Shown here in pieces: positions 44,111-57,700 of a stretch of 64,000 bases of DNA. Origin of the DNA: Holothuria scabra (Eukaryota > Echinodermata > Holothuroidea > Aspidochirotida > Holothuriidae); contig CM074200.1 in the NCBI GenBank assembly GCA_037179385.1, positions 36,087,884 through 36,151,883 of the forward strand, written 5' to 3'. Position 1 is the first letter of the stretch; each line of letters begins with the position of its first letter. The position numbers and the translations under genes were made by a program. Under the pieces are notes generated by a model, which saw nothing but the letters and a program-made list of their open reading frames with translations, was not told the origin of the DNA and ran no database searches.

Positions 44111-47100
44111 AGTTCATTTTGATTATTAAATTATTGCTGTCATCCTTAAAAAGGAGTTTTTCCCTGAAAATCTCAAAGTGTGCTCAAGTATTTCATACTA
44201 GGAAAATTTTAGGAGTGCTCTGTAAAAGCAATTTGATATCCAATTTGATTTCCAAGTTACACCTTGAAAAGTTATTAAAAAGTGCTTGAATTTTATCTTG
44301 AGAAAAGTGTATGAACCATGTCAAATGACTATTTCACATCAGCAAATACTTTTAAATGTGTGTTTTACTAGAATAGTTACCATGCATTGGTCAATTAAAT
44401 TCACCTTATATATGACAATACAGAGAATTGTATGAGTGAGAAATTCATTGCAAGCAGACCCTTAACATGCTTACTGGATTTACCAACATTAACAAATAGC
44501 ATTAAAAAGTAAAATTTTAAAATGTTTGAAACTCACACAGTCTACTGGCATGCTTTGTACCATGAGGCAGAGTGTACCAAAGGATGACAGTGCACCAATC
44601 AAACTGTCTCTTTTCAAAAGTGGAAGTCTTTAATAACCTAAGATTCAACCAGGAAAAGTTAAGAGCACTGATCTGGGAGGAAGATAATTGTGGAACTTAT
44701 CCCATCTTTAAACCAGAGCTAATTGTTAAAGGGTTTGTACAAGTATAAAAGAATCTTAAGTTTTGATCTTTAATAAACTACAACCAAATGATGGAGATTT
44801 TGCAAATTACCTGTGTGATATTTGGCTGCTGCAGAGTACAGTACATGTTGCAACAAGTCATGCTGCACAGTGCTGAACACAGTGGAGACATCCAGTAAGG
44901 TTTGAGGAATGGCAGAGAGTATATGTGTTACTGTTATCTAATCAAGATGTGACCATAAGATGAACGAGAACTTTTCAAACCTCATCAAAAATGCCTTCTC
45001 TAAGATCACTGATGCGTGATTGTTTCAGGGTTCAGTCACATTTATTTCAAAACATGACTGAGACTTGACACAATACATGAAGCACTCATTTAGAAAATGC
45101 AGGTACTAATATTTCATCCAAACCTTCCAATCAAACCATCAACTTTTCTGTTCAAATATTTGGATACATATTTTTCTGTAACTTAAGGAGTACTAAAAAA
45201 GCGTTATTGGTAGATGTGATTTAAAATGAAGGCCTACAGTATTACATGGTCCTAACTCTAGAGACTACAATTTAAATTGTAAGGCATAGGTGGGCGGCAC
45301 TACCAACAACGTTATTTGTACATTTTAAATGTTGGCACAGTTTAAGTGAAAACACTGTTGAAAGCATCAGCAGCAGTACTTAGATTGGTTAGGCCTAGCC
45401 GCCTATATTTACATCCTTAACGTACAAGGCATTGTTTTCAATAAGACTAAATGTTTTGGAGTATTTTCCACAAACTCATAATGTGACATTTAGCAATGTG
45501 CATAACATGTAGCAGTCAAGCCTCGCTGTAAGCGTTAATGAGGCTTGTGACGTCATCCTCTAAAATGGAAACTCCGCCCACAAGAGAAAATTATGAGTTT
45601 CGCAGAATAGGTACCTAACATGCTGGGGGAACTTCAAGCTTCTGAATAATGCATAAAAAGGCGTTCCTTGTTGCTGTATCCTTGGTCATTTGAAATCTTA
45701 GTCTTTTCTTTACAAAAAATATCGTGAGGTATTGTTTCTTTCGCAATTTCACAGAGAAATTTTCCATCAAAAACAGGTCAACTTTTGGTGGGGTTTTTTG
45801 ACTGGCCTCAGATTTTGCGAATACCTGACCGTATTCAGGATCATTGGGGTGTAAAACTTCCAAAATCGAGTGTTTGAGACATAAAGCTAACTACTGATAC
45901 CTATTACACTACGAGCAAAACAACAAAATAGTCGCAATGAAGGTTTTTGCAAGTTGGAATTTTGCACTTTTTGGCCACGTAGAGCATCGCACAAGGCGGT
46001 AACGTTATGGTTAACATATGGTAAACTATTGTCATTGTCTTTTGATTCTAGGCTGCTAACTAGGATACTATTTTAGTCATTATGCCAAGTAATAAAGTGA
46101 ATTTTAATACGACTAACATATTAGGCCCTTTTAAGGTTTTAAACCACTAACAAATAACATTAAAATTTTACAGACAGGCCTAGTCTATACTAGCTAGGCC
46201 TTGGCCTATGCATGCTAAAACTGCACACTATGGTACATAGTGAATGTATGAATGTGTACTGATGATCTGTGATCATCATACAGATACTACTTTACTAGTC
46301 CTTGCTTGCTGTATGAGTGAGTTTCCATTCCAGAAAAAAGCTTGTAAAAAATTTTAAGAGGCCTGTAGCACAAAATTATTGTGTCATATGCACCTTGTGA
46401 GTTGAATCGGAGCAATGTACAGTACCAACAATGAAGATGAAGAACCAAAATAAGCAAATTAGTGTTACACTTACAGGTATTGGAGGCTACATGAAACAAT
46501 TGATATATAGGCCTAGGCCCTATATAGCCATTTATTTACACATACACTTTACCAGCCTGTCGGTTCTTTCATATGGTTTTACCAGACAAAGTCAAGAATT
46601 TTAAAAAGGGAAATGACTTGAGGAATATACTTAGAGTATATGGAATGCGCACCTATAAGAGCTCCATCAGTTTCAGGATTTTTTTGTTTATTATTTTGCC
46701 TGGGCCATTGTTCTCAGTTTTCTTACTTACCATATTTTTGTGCTGTTGTGCTGAATCATATTTCTACACAAATGAATTAATTGTGCCTTAGTTCTCAGCC
46801 TGTTCCTGTTGAAATATGTAATTGCTAGTTATAGCCCACACCTACTAGTGCTCTAGGCCCATTTGGGGGTTAAGGTCAAGATTAGAGCTTGCATTGCTAT
46901 ATACCCTTTTCTTGTATAATGGCACAAATGGGATTCTGAGTCAGTGTATCCTACAGGACAATTTTTCTCTACACAAGCAAAATGCCAATTTACTGACTTA
47001 AGAATTTTGGTTGTGCACTTGTGTCCTGTATCATCAGCTGTTAATTCTGATGGATGAAACCTCATATGTTCTTCTGAGACTGCCTTCTCATTTGAAGTAT

Positions 47101-48749
47101 AAACTGTTGTCATTTTACACCACTAACTGAGCAGAGGAGAGATGAATAATGTAGCAATTGCCCCATATAGTAATGGCATATTACAGTCAAAGTTTTTGTC
47201 ACTAACTTGAATTAACTTGATGGCCTGTTGTTACCTTGGACTCTCAGTTGATATGCCTCCAGTAGTGCAAGTTGGTGGGGGTTATGTACTGAGTACCCAG
47301 TTCCCTAAAAAAAAACTTAAGACCCACCCAGTTCCACATGCTGTTCACAACTTTTATTACTAAACAAAGTGTTTCTGATCCAAGGCTTCATTTCTTCGAC
47401 CTCACCACCTAAGGATAAGGACTGACTGTATAGCGTTAATTACCCCAGAGTTCACTAACAAGCCTTACAAGAGAACTATACATTCCAATATCCCTCCATT
47501 TTACCTCTTTATTGTCTAGTTTAATGCCACAATTTTTTTGTCATGTTATTGTTTGCAATAATTTATGAGTCTAGTACAATAACTGTGATTTACTGATTGT
47601 ATAAGGTGGTAACGTGCAAAGTGTATGGCCATGTATGTCAAAAGGTTACCATGAGTCGGTCAATTAATAGGTGTTGTACATCGTGTCGTACGTTGTATTA
47701 CACTGTGGTGATCGACTCAAGGTACTGACGTACTTAAGATACAATCACTATAACCCTTGCATCGGTAGCCACTTAATCGTTACAAGGTTTTCAAAAATTG
47801 ACTCTCAATGTCATTTTCCTGCTATATATATGTAAATCAAACGTAAAGGAAGACTCGACGAGGTTAACATAATTAATACTTTTGTGGAGGATATTTTCTC
47901 GCTCGGTGTAGTTCCATTTTCGCGCAACTAATGCAAACACCTCAGTACGGGAAATTGGGCTTTTTAGGTACGGTGCAAGGCAGTGTCAATACCTGCTCTA
48001 AACTTTGCGAATACCTGACCGTATTCAGAAATATTTCATGGTAATGTTAGATTTTTTAGGTGGATAAGGAAATTTCTGATGTACCCTCTTTCTGGCATAC
48101 CGTGCCAAAAAACTTGTTTTCGAGAAAAAACCAGATTTTCCGAACAGAATGAAAACTGTTTTTACGAGTTCAAAAAATCGTCTCAAATTCATTGCTTTGT
48201 GTATAAAATACTTCAAAAATGTTGCGAATCTATCGGAAAAAGTGTTCTCTATTAATTTTAATGATGATTTTGTAAGATTATGTGTTTTTCATGTCGAAAT
48301 TTGGATTTGAAAACAGTTTGTTTTTGCTAATTATATATGCAAAGGCTGTGACGTCATGCATACTCAAATTAGAAAAGAAGCGACTTTTGGTGGCTGTGGG
48401 GACTGGCTGGTAGTACCTGTATGTTTTCTCTTTGAGTGGGGGCATGTAACTACTATCCAAAACCATTCAATGCTGTCTGCCACATTTTCATTAACATACA
48501 CAACATTGTTACCTCCTTCCTTCCCTTTCTTTTCTCTTCTTATGTATGTCTGCCTTAAATGTTTAAAGAGTTCTGTCTTGAGCAAGGTAAATAATATTCA
48601 AATTATTCCAATGTGGATTTTTCCTCAGAAATTTTCCTCTTTTAACTGTCCAGTAAAAATAGACCTTTCTGATGTCATGTCACCATACCATTGAGACTTT
48701 CTTGGAATTAAATTCTCCACTGTTTTGCTTCCCTTTCTCTGCATTTTAG
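44111..48749. other. Upstream region of FAR-B, no coding gene recognised
   Basis: AT-rich. A conserved 25-bp motif with dyad symmetry occurs at 45813-45838 and 48003-48028. ORFs at 45615-45863 and 46853-47113 (minus) look protein-like but match nothing I know. 46130-46530 is rich in AGGCCTAG. FAR-B promoter and 5' UTR exons should lie here, but I cannot place them. Confidence 0.4.
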
Positions 48750-51700
48750 ACCTCCAGCACCATGAACATTCCTGTGGCTGACTACTATGCCGGCAAGACT
48801 ATTATGCTTACAGGGGGGACTGGATTTATTGGTAAAGTACTTGTTGAAAAAATACTTCGTTGCTGTCCAGATGTTGATAAATTCTACTTGTTAATCAGAC
48901 CCAAAGCTGGTCAAGATCCACAACAGCGAATCAAGAAAGAATTTGTTGAATGTAAGGTGAGTACAGTTTCAGGATAACAAACTTTTGAGTCTTTTCATTT
49001 CCATCATTTTCCCAAGAGTATAAAATCCTGTCTTTGACTAAACCTTTTCCTGGTCTCTTATGAGCAGAGATATCACAATCCCCCCTTTTTTGGAAATAAC
49101 TTTGATGGAGAGAAATCACTGGTTCTCTTATGTTTTAATAGAATTTTTTGCTCTGAGAATCTAGGAGAGTTTGTTTTCACTCGTTAGATGATTTTATCCC
49201 AGCCAGGAATGTGGCTACAATGGTCAACAGTGGTCATCTTCTGCCAAAATTGGTAACTGCTGACCACCACCACAGAGGAAAATGTACAAATGAATACACT
49301 TGTGCACCTGTGTAACAAGCACTCCTGTCCAAGCTGTTGGAAAATGATGTTGCGATAACTTTTCTTACACTGCCATCACTTCAGTAGATAAAACCACCAC
49401 TTATAATTAGTACTAGCTACAGAGATTATGCATGTGATGTCAGCATATTTCACTGGATGGAAATGATCAAAGCCAGTTATTGTGTTTCAGAAACGCACAG
49501 CAACACTTTAGTACCAATTGTTGTAAAATGGATGCCTGGATGGAAAAACAGAGATGCTTTAGGCAGTGGCATAAGTGCATAAGCCCTATAACTCTGATCC
49601 CACCACAAATAACCCTTCAATCCAATACATTCATCCCATGGCAGTATGACCTACTTTAGAGTTCTAGCTATGTATAGGGATTCTGAGTGTCAGCCCTCCT
49701 GCTTTGTTAGTGTGGTATGCAAAAACAGTGTGGTTCTTTTATCCCTTGTGACCTTGGTACTGTAGCTACAGCCCTACTAAGGGCAAGGAGTATTTTAGAA
49801 AGTTTTGCTTGCAATATTAGTCAAATGGTCTAGAGAATGATCATTTTCCATCAAATGAGCAGATAAAAATGTGGATAGTTTTATATTACTGTAAAATATA
49901 TTTCTACCAATTTTTAGACATGAAATTTTCATTGAATTTTGTGCAGGATGATAGACTGGGGATTTGATCTTCATTCAGTTTGACAAATGTCAGTGCCAGT
50001 TACAGCCATCTGTAGCTGGTGGCTTGGCTAGACTAGAGTCTTTACCGTATGCTACTGTGTTGTACTGTACGTGAAAATGTTGACAATTTTATAGAACTGT
50101 GTGAAAGACAGGATTTTGTTTATCCTGGCAATTTGGTGGATGTGCACTTATACCAATGATTTATTAAACTTGCACATATGTATAACAACGCAGCTCAATC
50201 AAAGTTTGATTTAATAAAAGTGACAGGCTGCATTGGGTTAACATGTTAACATGCATCAGTGTGGATAAATTTGTGTTGTCCTGTATAATATGATCAAATA
50301 AGATGTGAAATGTTTCAGGAATATTTGTTTTGTCAACTGCTTTGTGGTTTTACATTTTAATAGGGTGACAGTTGACTGCTTATTGTGTTCTCATCTGCAT
50401 AAATCTGTGAATGATAGAATTCTTAATTGCGCACTCCACAATACACTGAGTGTTCTTTTCCACATTTTTGGATTGTCACTCATGGTGAATTGGTTGCTCC
50501 TCATGGGAAATGGTTTTAAGTTTGAAAAATGTGAGAATTAAAATATGTAAAATGGTCTAACTTTTCAGATGCAACCTAACACCTCTCTGAATAAACCAAC
50601 CATGTGTTTCAATTTCTGCAAAGGTTTTTAAAAATGATTTTGTTATCTAAAAGACATTTAACTCTTTCCAGTTTTGAATGCTTTTTGTTTTGCATTATGA
50701 CAGATCATTTTTCAGGGAATGATGTAGTGTTCAAATTTCGCATAGCAATTCTGAGTTTTTTGTCAGGTTTGATGGTAAAATGGTTGGAAACCCTATGATT
50801 TTATGTACAAAATCTGTTATACAAAATTGTATTTGTGTACCAATTCAACCATTTTGTGTAGCAAAATGCGATGCGATACTGGATAAATTATTCCCTGTAG
50901 TCTACTTTGCTCCTACTTACCTCACCTGCTTCACAAATGGACTGTTCCATTTACCATGGAATACTCACTGGCAATGTCTTCTGTAGGTGGGGCTATGCCA
51001 TTTTAAAGAAAATAGTTTGCTAGTGCAAAATGTTTCTAAGATGTAATTCAAGTTGTTAATTTCAGTGACTAATACTCACATGTTTCTCTCTCCTCCTCTG
51101 TTCACAGCTGTTTGATAAACTAAGAAAGACTCAACCCAACTTTGACAAGAAGTTAATACCAGTGAGTTGTGAACTTATAAAGCCTAAGCTTGGCCTTAGT
51201 GATGAAGATGAATCCAGATTACAGGAGGAAGTCCATATAGTATTTCATTCTGCTGCAACGATAAGATTTGACGAGAAACTGAAGTATGTTCAAAGTTTGA
51301 AGCAAAATATTTAATAAATATCAGAAGAGTTATTTGTTGTGGTCAGGAAAAGGAATTCCAAAGCTTTGGTTGAATTGTACTTATCCTTTCTGGGGTACAG
51401 ATGACAGCTTGCCTTAAAATGTACAAAGCACCAATGTACTGTCACCTCTAGCATCCTTATTTTTTTTTGTGAAATCCAAAGAAAGGGGGGTGGGGGAAAT
51501 ATGATGGGAGGTGGGGGATGGAGAGGATAAATCAAAATAACATTTTGATAGCAAAGTTTTGTAGTTACGGTTGTTAACAGAGTTCAAGGGACAAAATAGA
51601 GGGAGTGAATATTATTTTGTGACAAATAATTAAATGGTTTTAGGACTTTACCAAGTACTGATTTGCGCTAAAAGTTTGACCCCTGCCCAATAGGAAACAT

Positions 51701-54700
51701 GTGAAGTATGTACTAACAAAAATTTCTTTTTTATCTAAAGATTATCTCTGGAATTAAATGTAGGAACATGCCTTAAGTTGATGGACCTGGCTCGCAAGAT
51801 GAAACGATTAGAGGTTTGTAAAATTTTATTAAAACAAATGATTCAATTTAAAAACATGCCGTTTTCCAACAACTGCTACTGATGTCACTGGAGAAGATAA
51901 AATCTGAGCACATGAATTCATAAAGTACATGTAAGATGTAGATCCATATCCACTCACACTTTAAATAAAAAGCATAAAATTATTAAATTTTGTCAGTAAA
52001 TTTGTACAATTTTTACAACTTCTGATCACCATGCGTAATTTTGGCTACTGATGCTGTAATATTATGCCATTTACTGGCTTACTGTTGGTGCTTGCTAGGT
52101 TGATATCTGTGTGCACTTGAGCTAGCTCAACCTGACTTGAACAAAACATGATATTATTGATTCAGAATGGGCCAAAAGTAGAAAGGCCTTAAAAATTTTG
52201 TGCTGTTTTGCCTTCTAGAAAAATGTTATCAAATTCCAGTTTACCTACTGTTATGATTTTCATCATTTCCATGTTATGATTCAATTGTGAGATAATTGTT
52301 TTTCGCCTAATAAAAATCTTAAAACCCATGAGAAATCTTGGAAAATTACAGCATCTGGCAAATCAAGGAGTTTTCCAAATGGTAGAAAACACATAATGTG
52401 AACATGTCTTGACTTTCCTTTTGATACTATGAAGTAGAGATAGTACTGTTGATGTGAGGCACAAGTCTTTGTGGCTCCACTTCATCATCTCCTATGTAAA
52501 TTTTCACATGTTGCTTACAAGTCTCCCTAGCATGGCTCCTCTATAAAGCTCTGAGATCCCACCCTCCACCTTACATCTTTACTCTTTTCATCATGCCTTG
52601 CTTTGAGCAGGATATATTATTGCTCCTGTCTGGCTTCAGAGACAGTTAGTTAGATTGGGTTTTGTGTCTTAACAAACCTTCTGGTTAAATGTTGTGACAC
52701 CCACAGCCTTTTAGCCAGTTGTAGGGCACTTGATTGCTTTCCCTACCCAATTGCTTGTGAGAATTTTTAAATAGTGCTGTCATCTGTCCAAGACATTGCC
52801 TCTAAAGGGAAAATGCTGCCACCCAAATCTGAATTAATGGATCCTGATAGCCTTATCCATAAATGGCTCCTGTAGTCATGGGACAATTTTTTTTTCAGGA
52901 ATAGTGTTATAACTAGTCTTATTTCTAATGGTTAAAGGTTGTTTTTTGTAAATGGCACTAAAGCTACAGTATGTGAAATTGAAATAATAGGAAATTTGCA
53001 TTCTTCCTTACCATTCTGTTTGAGGAGGAATGGTTTCTGTTTTCCTCATCTTTAAAACCCATAAAAATCAGAATGTTCTGATTTATACTTTGAATATCAA
53101 CTTACTTATTCAGAAATGATTAGGGAAAGCAGCAACAGCTTGAAATGTTCAAATTATCTCTATCTTTTCCAACATCTTAGTTATTTCCATGTAAAAGCGG
53201 AGAAAATGAGTGTTGCCCACCCCCCCTCCCCCATTTAGGTTTAAAGTGACATGGGTCATCTGCTCTGCTCTCAGAGATAGCAATGTTGGCAAGTTTGTAT
53301 TCAAAGGAGTAGGCTGATGTGTCAAAATATATTTGAGGGAGATTTCGTTCCCTTGATATAATATTGAAAGAGTAAAAGTACATTCCTTCTATTTGCCAGG
53401 TCTATGAGCACGTATCCACTGCATATGCACACTGTGATAAACAACATATAGAAGAAGTATTTTATCCGCCACCTGCAGATGTCGACAAATTGATGGATGC
53501 TGTCAGGTATGAAGGCTCTCTGTTATTTTGGAATTAAGTAAGCATTTTAAAATTTTAAGATAGCTGGAGCCAAGTTTTACAACTGTGTTGTAATTCGTCT
53601 ATCATTCGTGAAAAAATTATTATGCAGACCAGGAAAAGATTTTATGGTGTAAGTTACCGTCGTATATTATGTAATTCCCCAATTTAGTCAGACCTGATTT
53701 GAAAATGGCAGATTGAGCCATGATTTGCATTGTCCTTGTTTTTCTTTGTATTCTGTAATAGCTACTGCATCTTATGCCAATATGTCATTACTTAATCACT
53801 GGTATAGGAATACTTGATTATGCAAACACACTCTGTCCATCATATTTTCCTAGAAAACACACATAATTTTTCAAGGACATACAAACATGTTTCACTTCAA
53901 AAAGGAAACGAGCAGGAAATTTTAAATGCTAAATAAAGGGTATTACACGATATTGCACCATGGACAGTTTCAAAGTATGTGAATAAATTTCAGCACTTTA
54001 TATGGGATATATGCCATGACAATTGGAGTTGAATGTATAATATTTATTTTTCAACCTCTTAAATATACATTGCTTAAATTTTGGGCTTAAGGTCCATTAA
54101 AATTCTTGTAAATTGGGAAAACAGGCCTACCTCAAAAACATCTTTATTAGACAATGGTTGGAGTACCCACCTCTCAACTGGCGGTCCAAGGCTCAAATCT
54201 TGGTTTTGGCATACCAAAGTAATATAGTTCAATCACATGAAATTTTTATTCAAATTTCAAATTTGAAAGTTAACAAGTTGGCTACCAACATGAACTAAAG
54301 AGTAGACAACAATGGACCATTCATTAGCAGAGGATAATGCTCTTTGGCAGCATCCTCAAGCACTCTTGCATTAACCCTGATCATGCATTATTCTAGTCTT
54401 TTGCACAGTTTCAAAATCGTTAACCATGTTCATTCATGCACTATGAGATTGTCATGAGAAATTGTTAATAGGAGAAAAACTTTGTTGATATATGTCCACA
54501 TTATGTCGGCACTTTCCCAAGTAAGCTGTAGCAGGCTCAGATGAATGTGTTTATCCATTACTGTTAGTTTATATCCTGATGATGTACTGTAGAGCATTGT
54601 AATGGACCAGTGGAACTGCAATGGACCAATAGAATTTGTGGTTTCATTAAAAGTCCATGTGAAAACTCTAGGCTGCAGCTGTCTCAGCTAAGCTGCAGTC

Positions 54701-57700
54701 ACCTCAGCTAAGCTATTACTACACAAATGACAATAGCAGGATTAAACTGGGCTGATATTGTGATGAGTGTTGCAACAAACAGGGATTCCGCCAGAAACAC
54801 AAAAAAGGGGGGGATTTATTACTGCTAAACCCCAAGTCCAAATTAATGCTGTCTAAGGCTAAAGTTATCAGTGGGTTCACAGGGACAAAAGCTTGCTTCA
54901 AGGCCCCTGTAAGGTGCAATTAGAAGGTTTTAAAGGCCATTTATTTTTGTAAGTTCAAACATTACTGCAAAGGTTGTCTTTTTAAGTAAGAAACCAAGAT
55001 ATTGACAATTTTCTAATTTTTATGGAAATGAAAAAGGGAGGGGATTTTACCCACCTTCTTCTGGAAAGGGGGGGGGGACAAATCCCCCCTTTCCCCCCTC
55101 TGATGGAAACCCTGGCAACAAAGTATGGTTACAGCTACTGCAGTCTGCAGCTTAGCTGAGGGAGCTGCAGCGTGGCTGTTATGATATGATTTCTATCTGT
55201 GAATGAACTATTGTTTAAACGTGTATTTCTTTCTGCCTTGCAGCTGGATGACGGATGATATGGTTACTAACATCACACCTGAGTTGATAGGAAAGAAACC
55301 AAACACGTACACATTTACAAAAGCAATCGCAGAGCACAAAATTATGGAATTAGGGAAAGGTTTGCCTATTTGTATCATCAGACCATCAATTGTTGGAGCA
55401 ACATGGAAAGACCCCTTCCCGGTGAGTTTGTGACACTTTTATGGCAAAAGGTTAACTTTTGAATGTGTGAGAAAGAATCAAGGTGTGAGCTAACAACTCT
55501 TTTGAGTATGTAGTTTTCTTGATGGTGTTATTGAAATTTACAGTTATGTAAATAGTCCTCAGATTTACTAAAGATAAATGAATCCAAGGTTCCTTAGAGA
55601 AAGTACATTGAACATGTCCATAGTATTTCCTGGGTGATGTAAGAGGTGACTAAAGGGAAACATTTGAACTGTATTTGACACCAAACTTCAATTTTAATAA
55701 CCTTATTATCTAGTTGACACTCTGTAACACAATCATGTTGGTGTAATCATCTTACTTACAAACAAGAAAATTTTATCTTGAAACAGAAAGCTTTGCAACA
55801 AAAACACAAATTCTATGGATATCATTAGTTGTATTGATATCATAAACCTTTGATTTTTGATCTCTCCTTTCAGGGATGGATTGATAACCTCAATGGACCC
55901 AGTGGCCTATTTATAGCTGTAAGTCAACCCTTAAGTATGTGTGTATTCATTGCAAACATATTTTCCAATATGAATTCTATCTACTGAATTCCACTTGCTT
56001 TGTTTAAAACAACTTCCTTGGTTCCTCTCTTGTGTTTCAAATTCATGTGTTTCCAATACATGGACAGAGCATACTGCACTCTATATTGTTGGTACCATAT
56101 GTGTGAGAGAAAGCGCACCAAGATGGCTGTCTGCTATGGTTTTGTGTAAAAGTGTAGACTAGCTCAAGTCAATTTCTAGATTTTGCAACAAAGTTGAAAT
56201 ATTTTTGAAATATCGCAAGGTAGGGTCAAAATCACTTCACGTAGTGCAGGAATATGATATTCTTTCCCATTCAAGTTTAAAATATAACAGAGTCCTCATC
56301 AAATCAGATGATGTATAGCTCTACTGTGGCCATCTTGATGTGCCTTTTTTGTCCCAGCAGTTGGAGACAATCTATGTATATGACATACATGTTACATGCT
56401 CTGTCCATGTATGTAACTCTGTGGCTTTACAGCATTCAGATAAACAAGTAACAAGTTTATTAAGGCCTGCAAAACTTAAGCAGAATCTGTTGCAAAATAT
56501 TGTACATGAACATGACAATGTTCATGGACAAATGTATTATTGTGTAGACAGTGTTTTACCTGGGATAGACTACCATAATGTATGCCATGTCAAGGATTCT
56601 CCCAGAAACAAAAAATGGATGGATTTATTACTGCTAAACCCCAAGTTCAAAGTGTTTCTGTCCTAGGTTACAGGTATGAGTGGGTTGTGAGGTACAAAAT
56701 CTTGCTTCATGGCCCCCCTGTAAGGTGCAATTTGAAGGGTTTTAAACACCATTTATTTATGTGAAGTTAAAACACTTCTGCAAAAGTGTCTTCTTTTTAA
56801 GTGAGAAACCAATGATTTTGTAATTTTTGTGGAAATAAAAAAGGGGGATTTTACCCACCTGCTGGAAAAGGGGAAGCAAATCCCTCTTACCTCCTCTGGC
56901 AGAAACACTGGATGTGAAACCATGCTATTTATGACAACAATCTCTACACTCTAATGATTGAAATTTGTCCAGTGTGTGTCACTCCTCATTGCCTCCTACA
57001 GTATTTACACATGCGATTCCTCAACTTGAGAGAGGAGTGGGTTCCCCCTGTCAGGCAGAGGGTTCTATCCCAGTGCTAAAAGATCTTATGCCAGTTGGGT
57101 TTTGCAGGTAAGTAGTGGAACTATTTCTCTAAGTATGAGGTTATGAGGAGAGAAACTTAACAATTATGTAAGTTTTGCTGATTTTTTTATTCCATTTGTT
57201 TTGGTTGTTTTTCTCCCAGTGTGGTAAAGGTTTTATAAACACTATGATTGGTGATAAGGACGTAGTGTTTGATTTGAATCCAGTGGACTTTGTTGTCAAC
57301 ATGATGGTTACTATTGCCTGGCATACTGCTATAACAAAGTGAGTAATATTAGTTTATAACAAGTGATGTGGTTGAGTCTAGCCTTGGCCTTGGAGTAGCC
57401 AACCATGAGGTCTCCACCTATATTGTGTTGCAAGCTTCTTTTCTATGCTTGCCTCAGCCTTAGGATTTCAGGTCTTGACTACAACACTATTTCATATCAT
57501 ATATACTTGATGCAAAATACTTGATACCTCTTGATATTGACTAAATTTGCTAGCAAAAGCTTTATTTTTAATTCCCAATTGATGAGAGAAGCATTGTCAG
57601 TTTTGCAATATAAATGTGGGTGTTCCACTCCAAGTGAAACTTTCTCCAGCATGTCACAATGTAGATTGGTTGATATTGCACTGTTACAACTTGTTACCTA

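Noticed and set aside
45615..45863. Minus-strand ORF of 82 codons upstream of FAR-B
   Set aside because: Protein-like composition but no recognised motif and no clear splice sites; mentioned only for the shared EYGQVFAK peptide.
46853..47113. Minus-strand ORF of 86 codons
   Set aside because: Cys/His content is suggestive, but no spacing matches a known zinc finger and there is no supporting exon.
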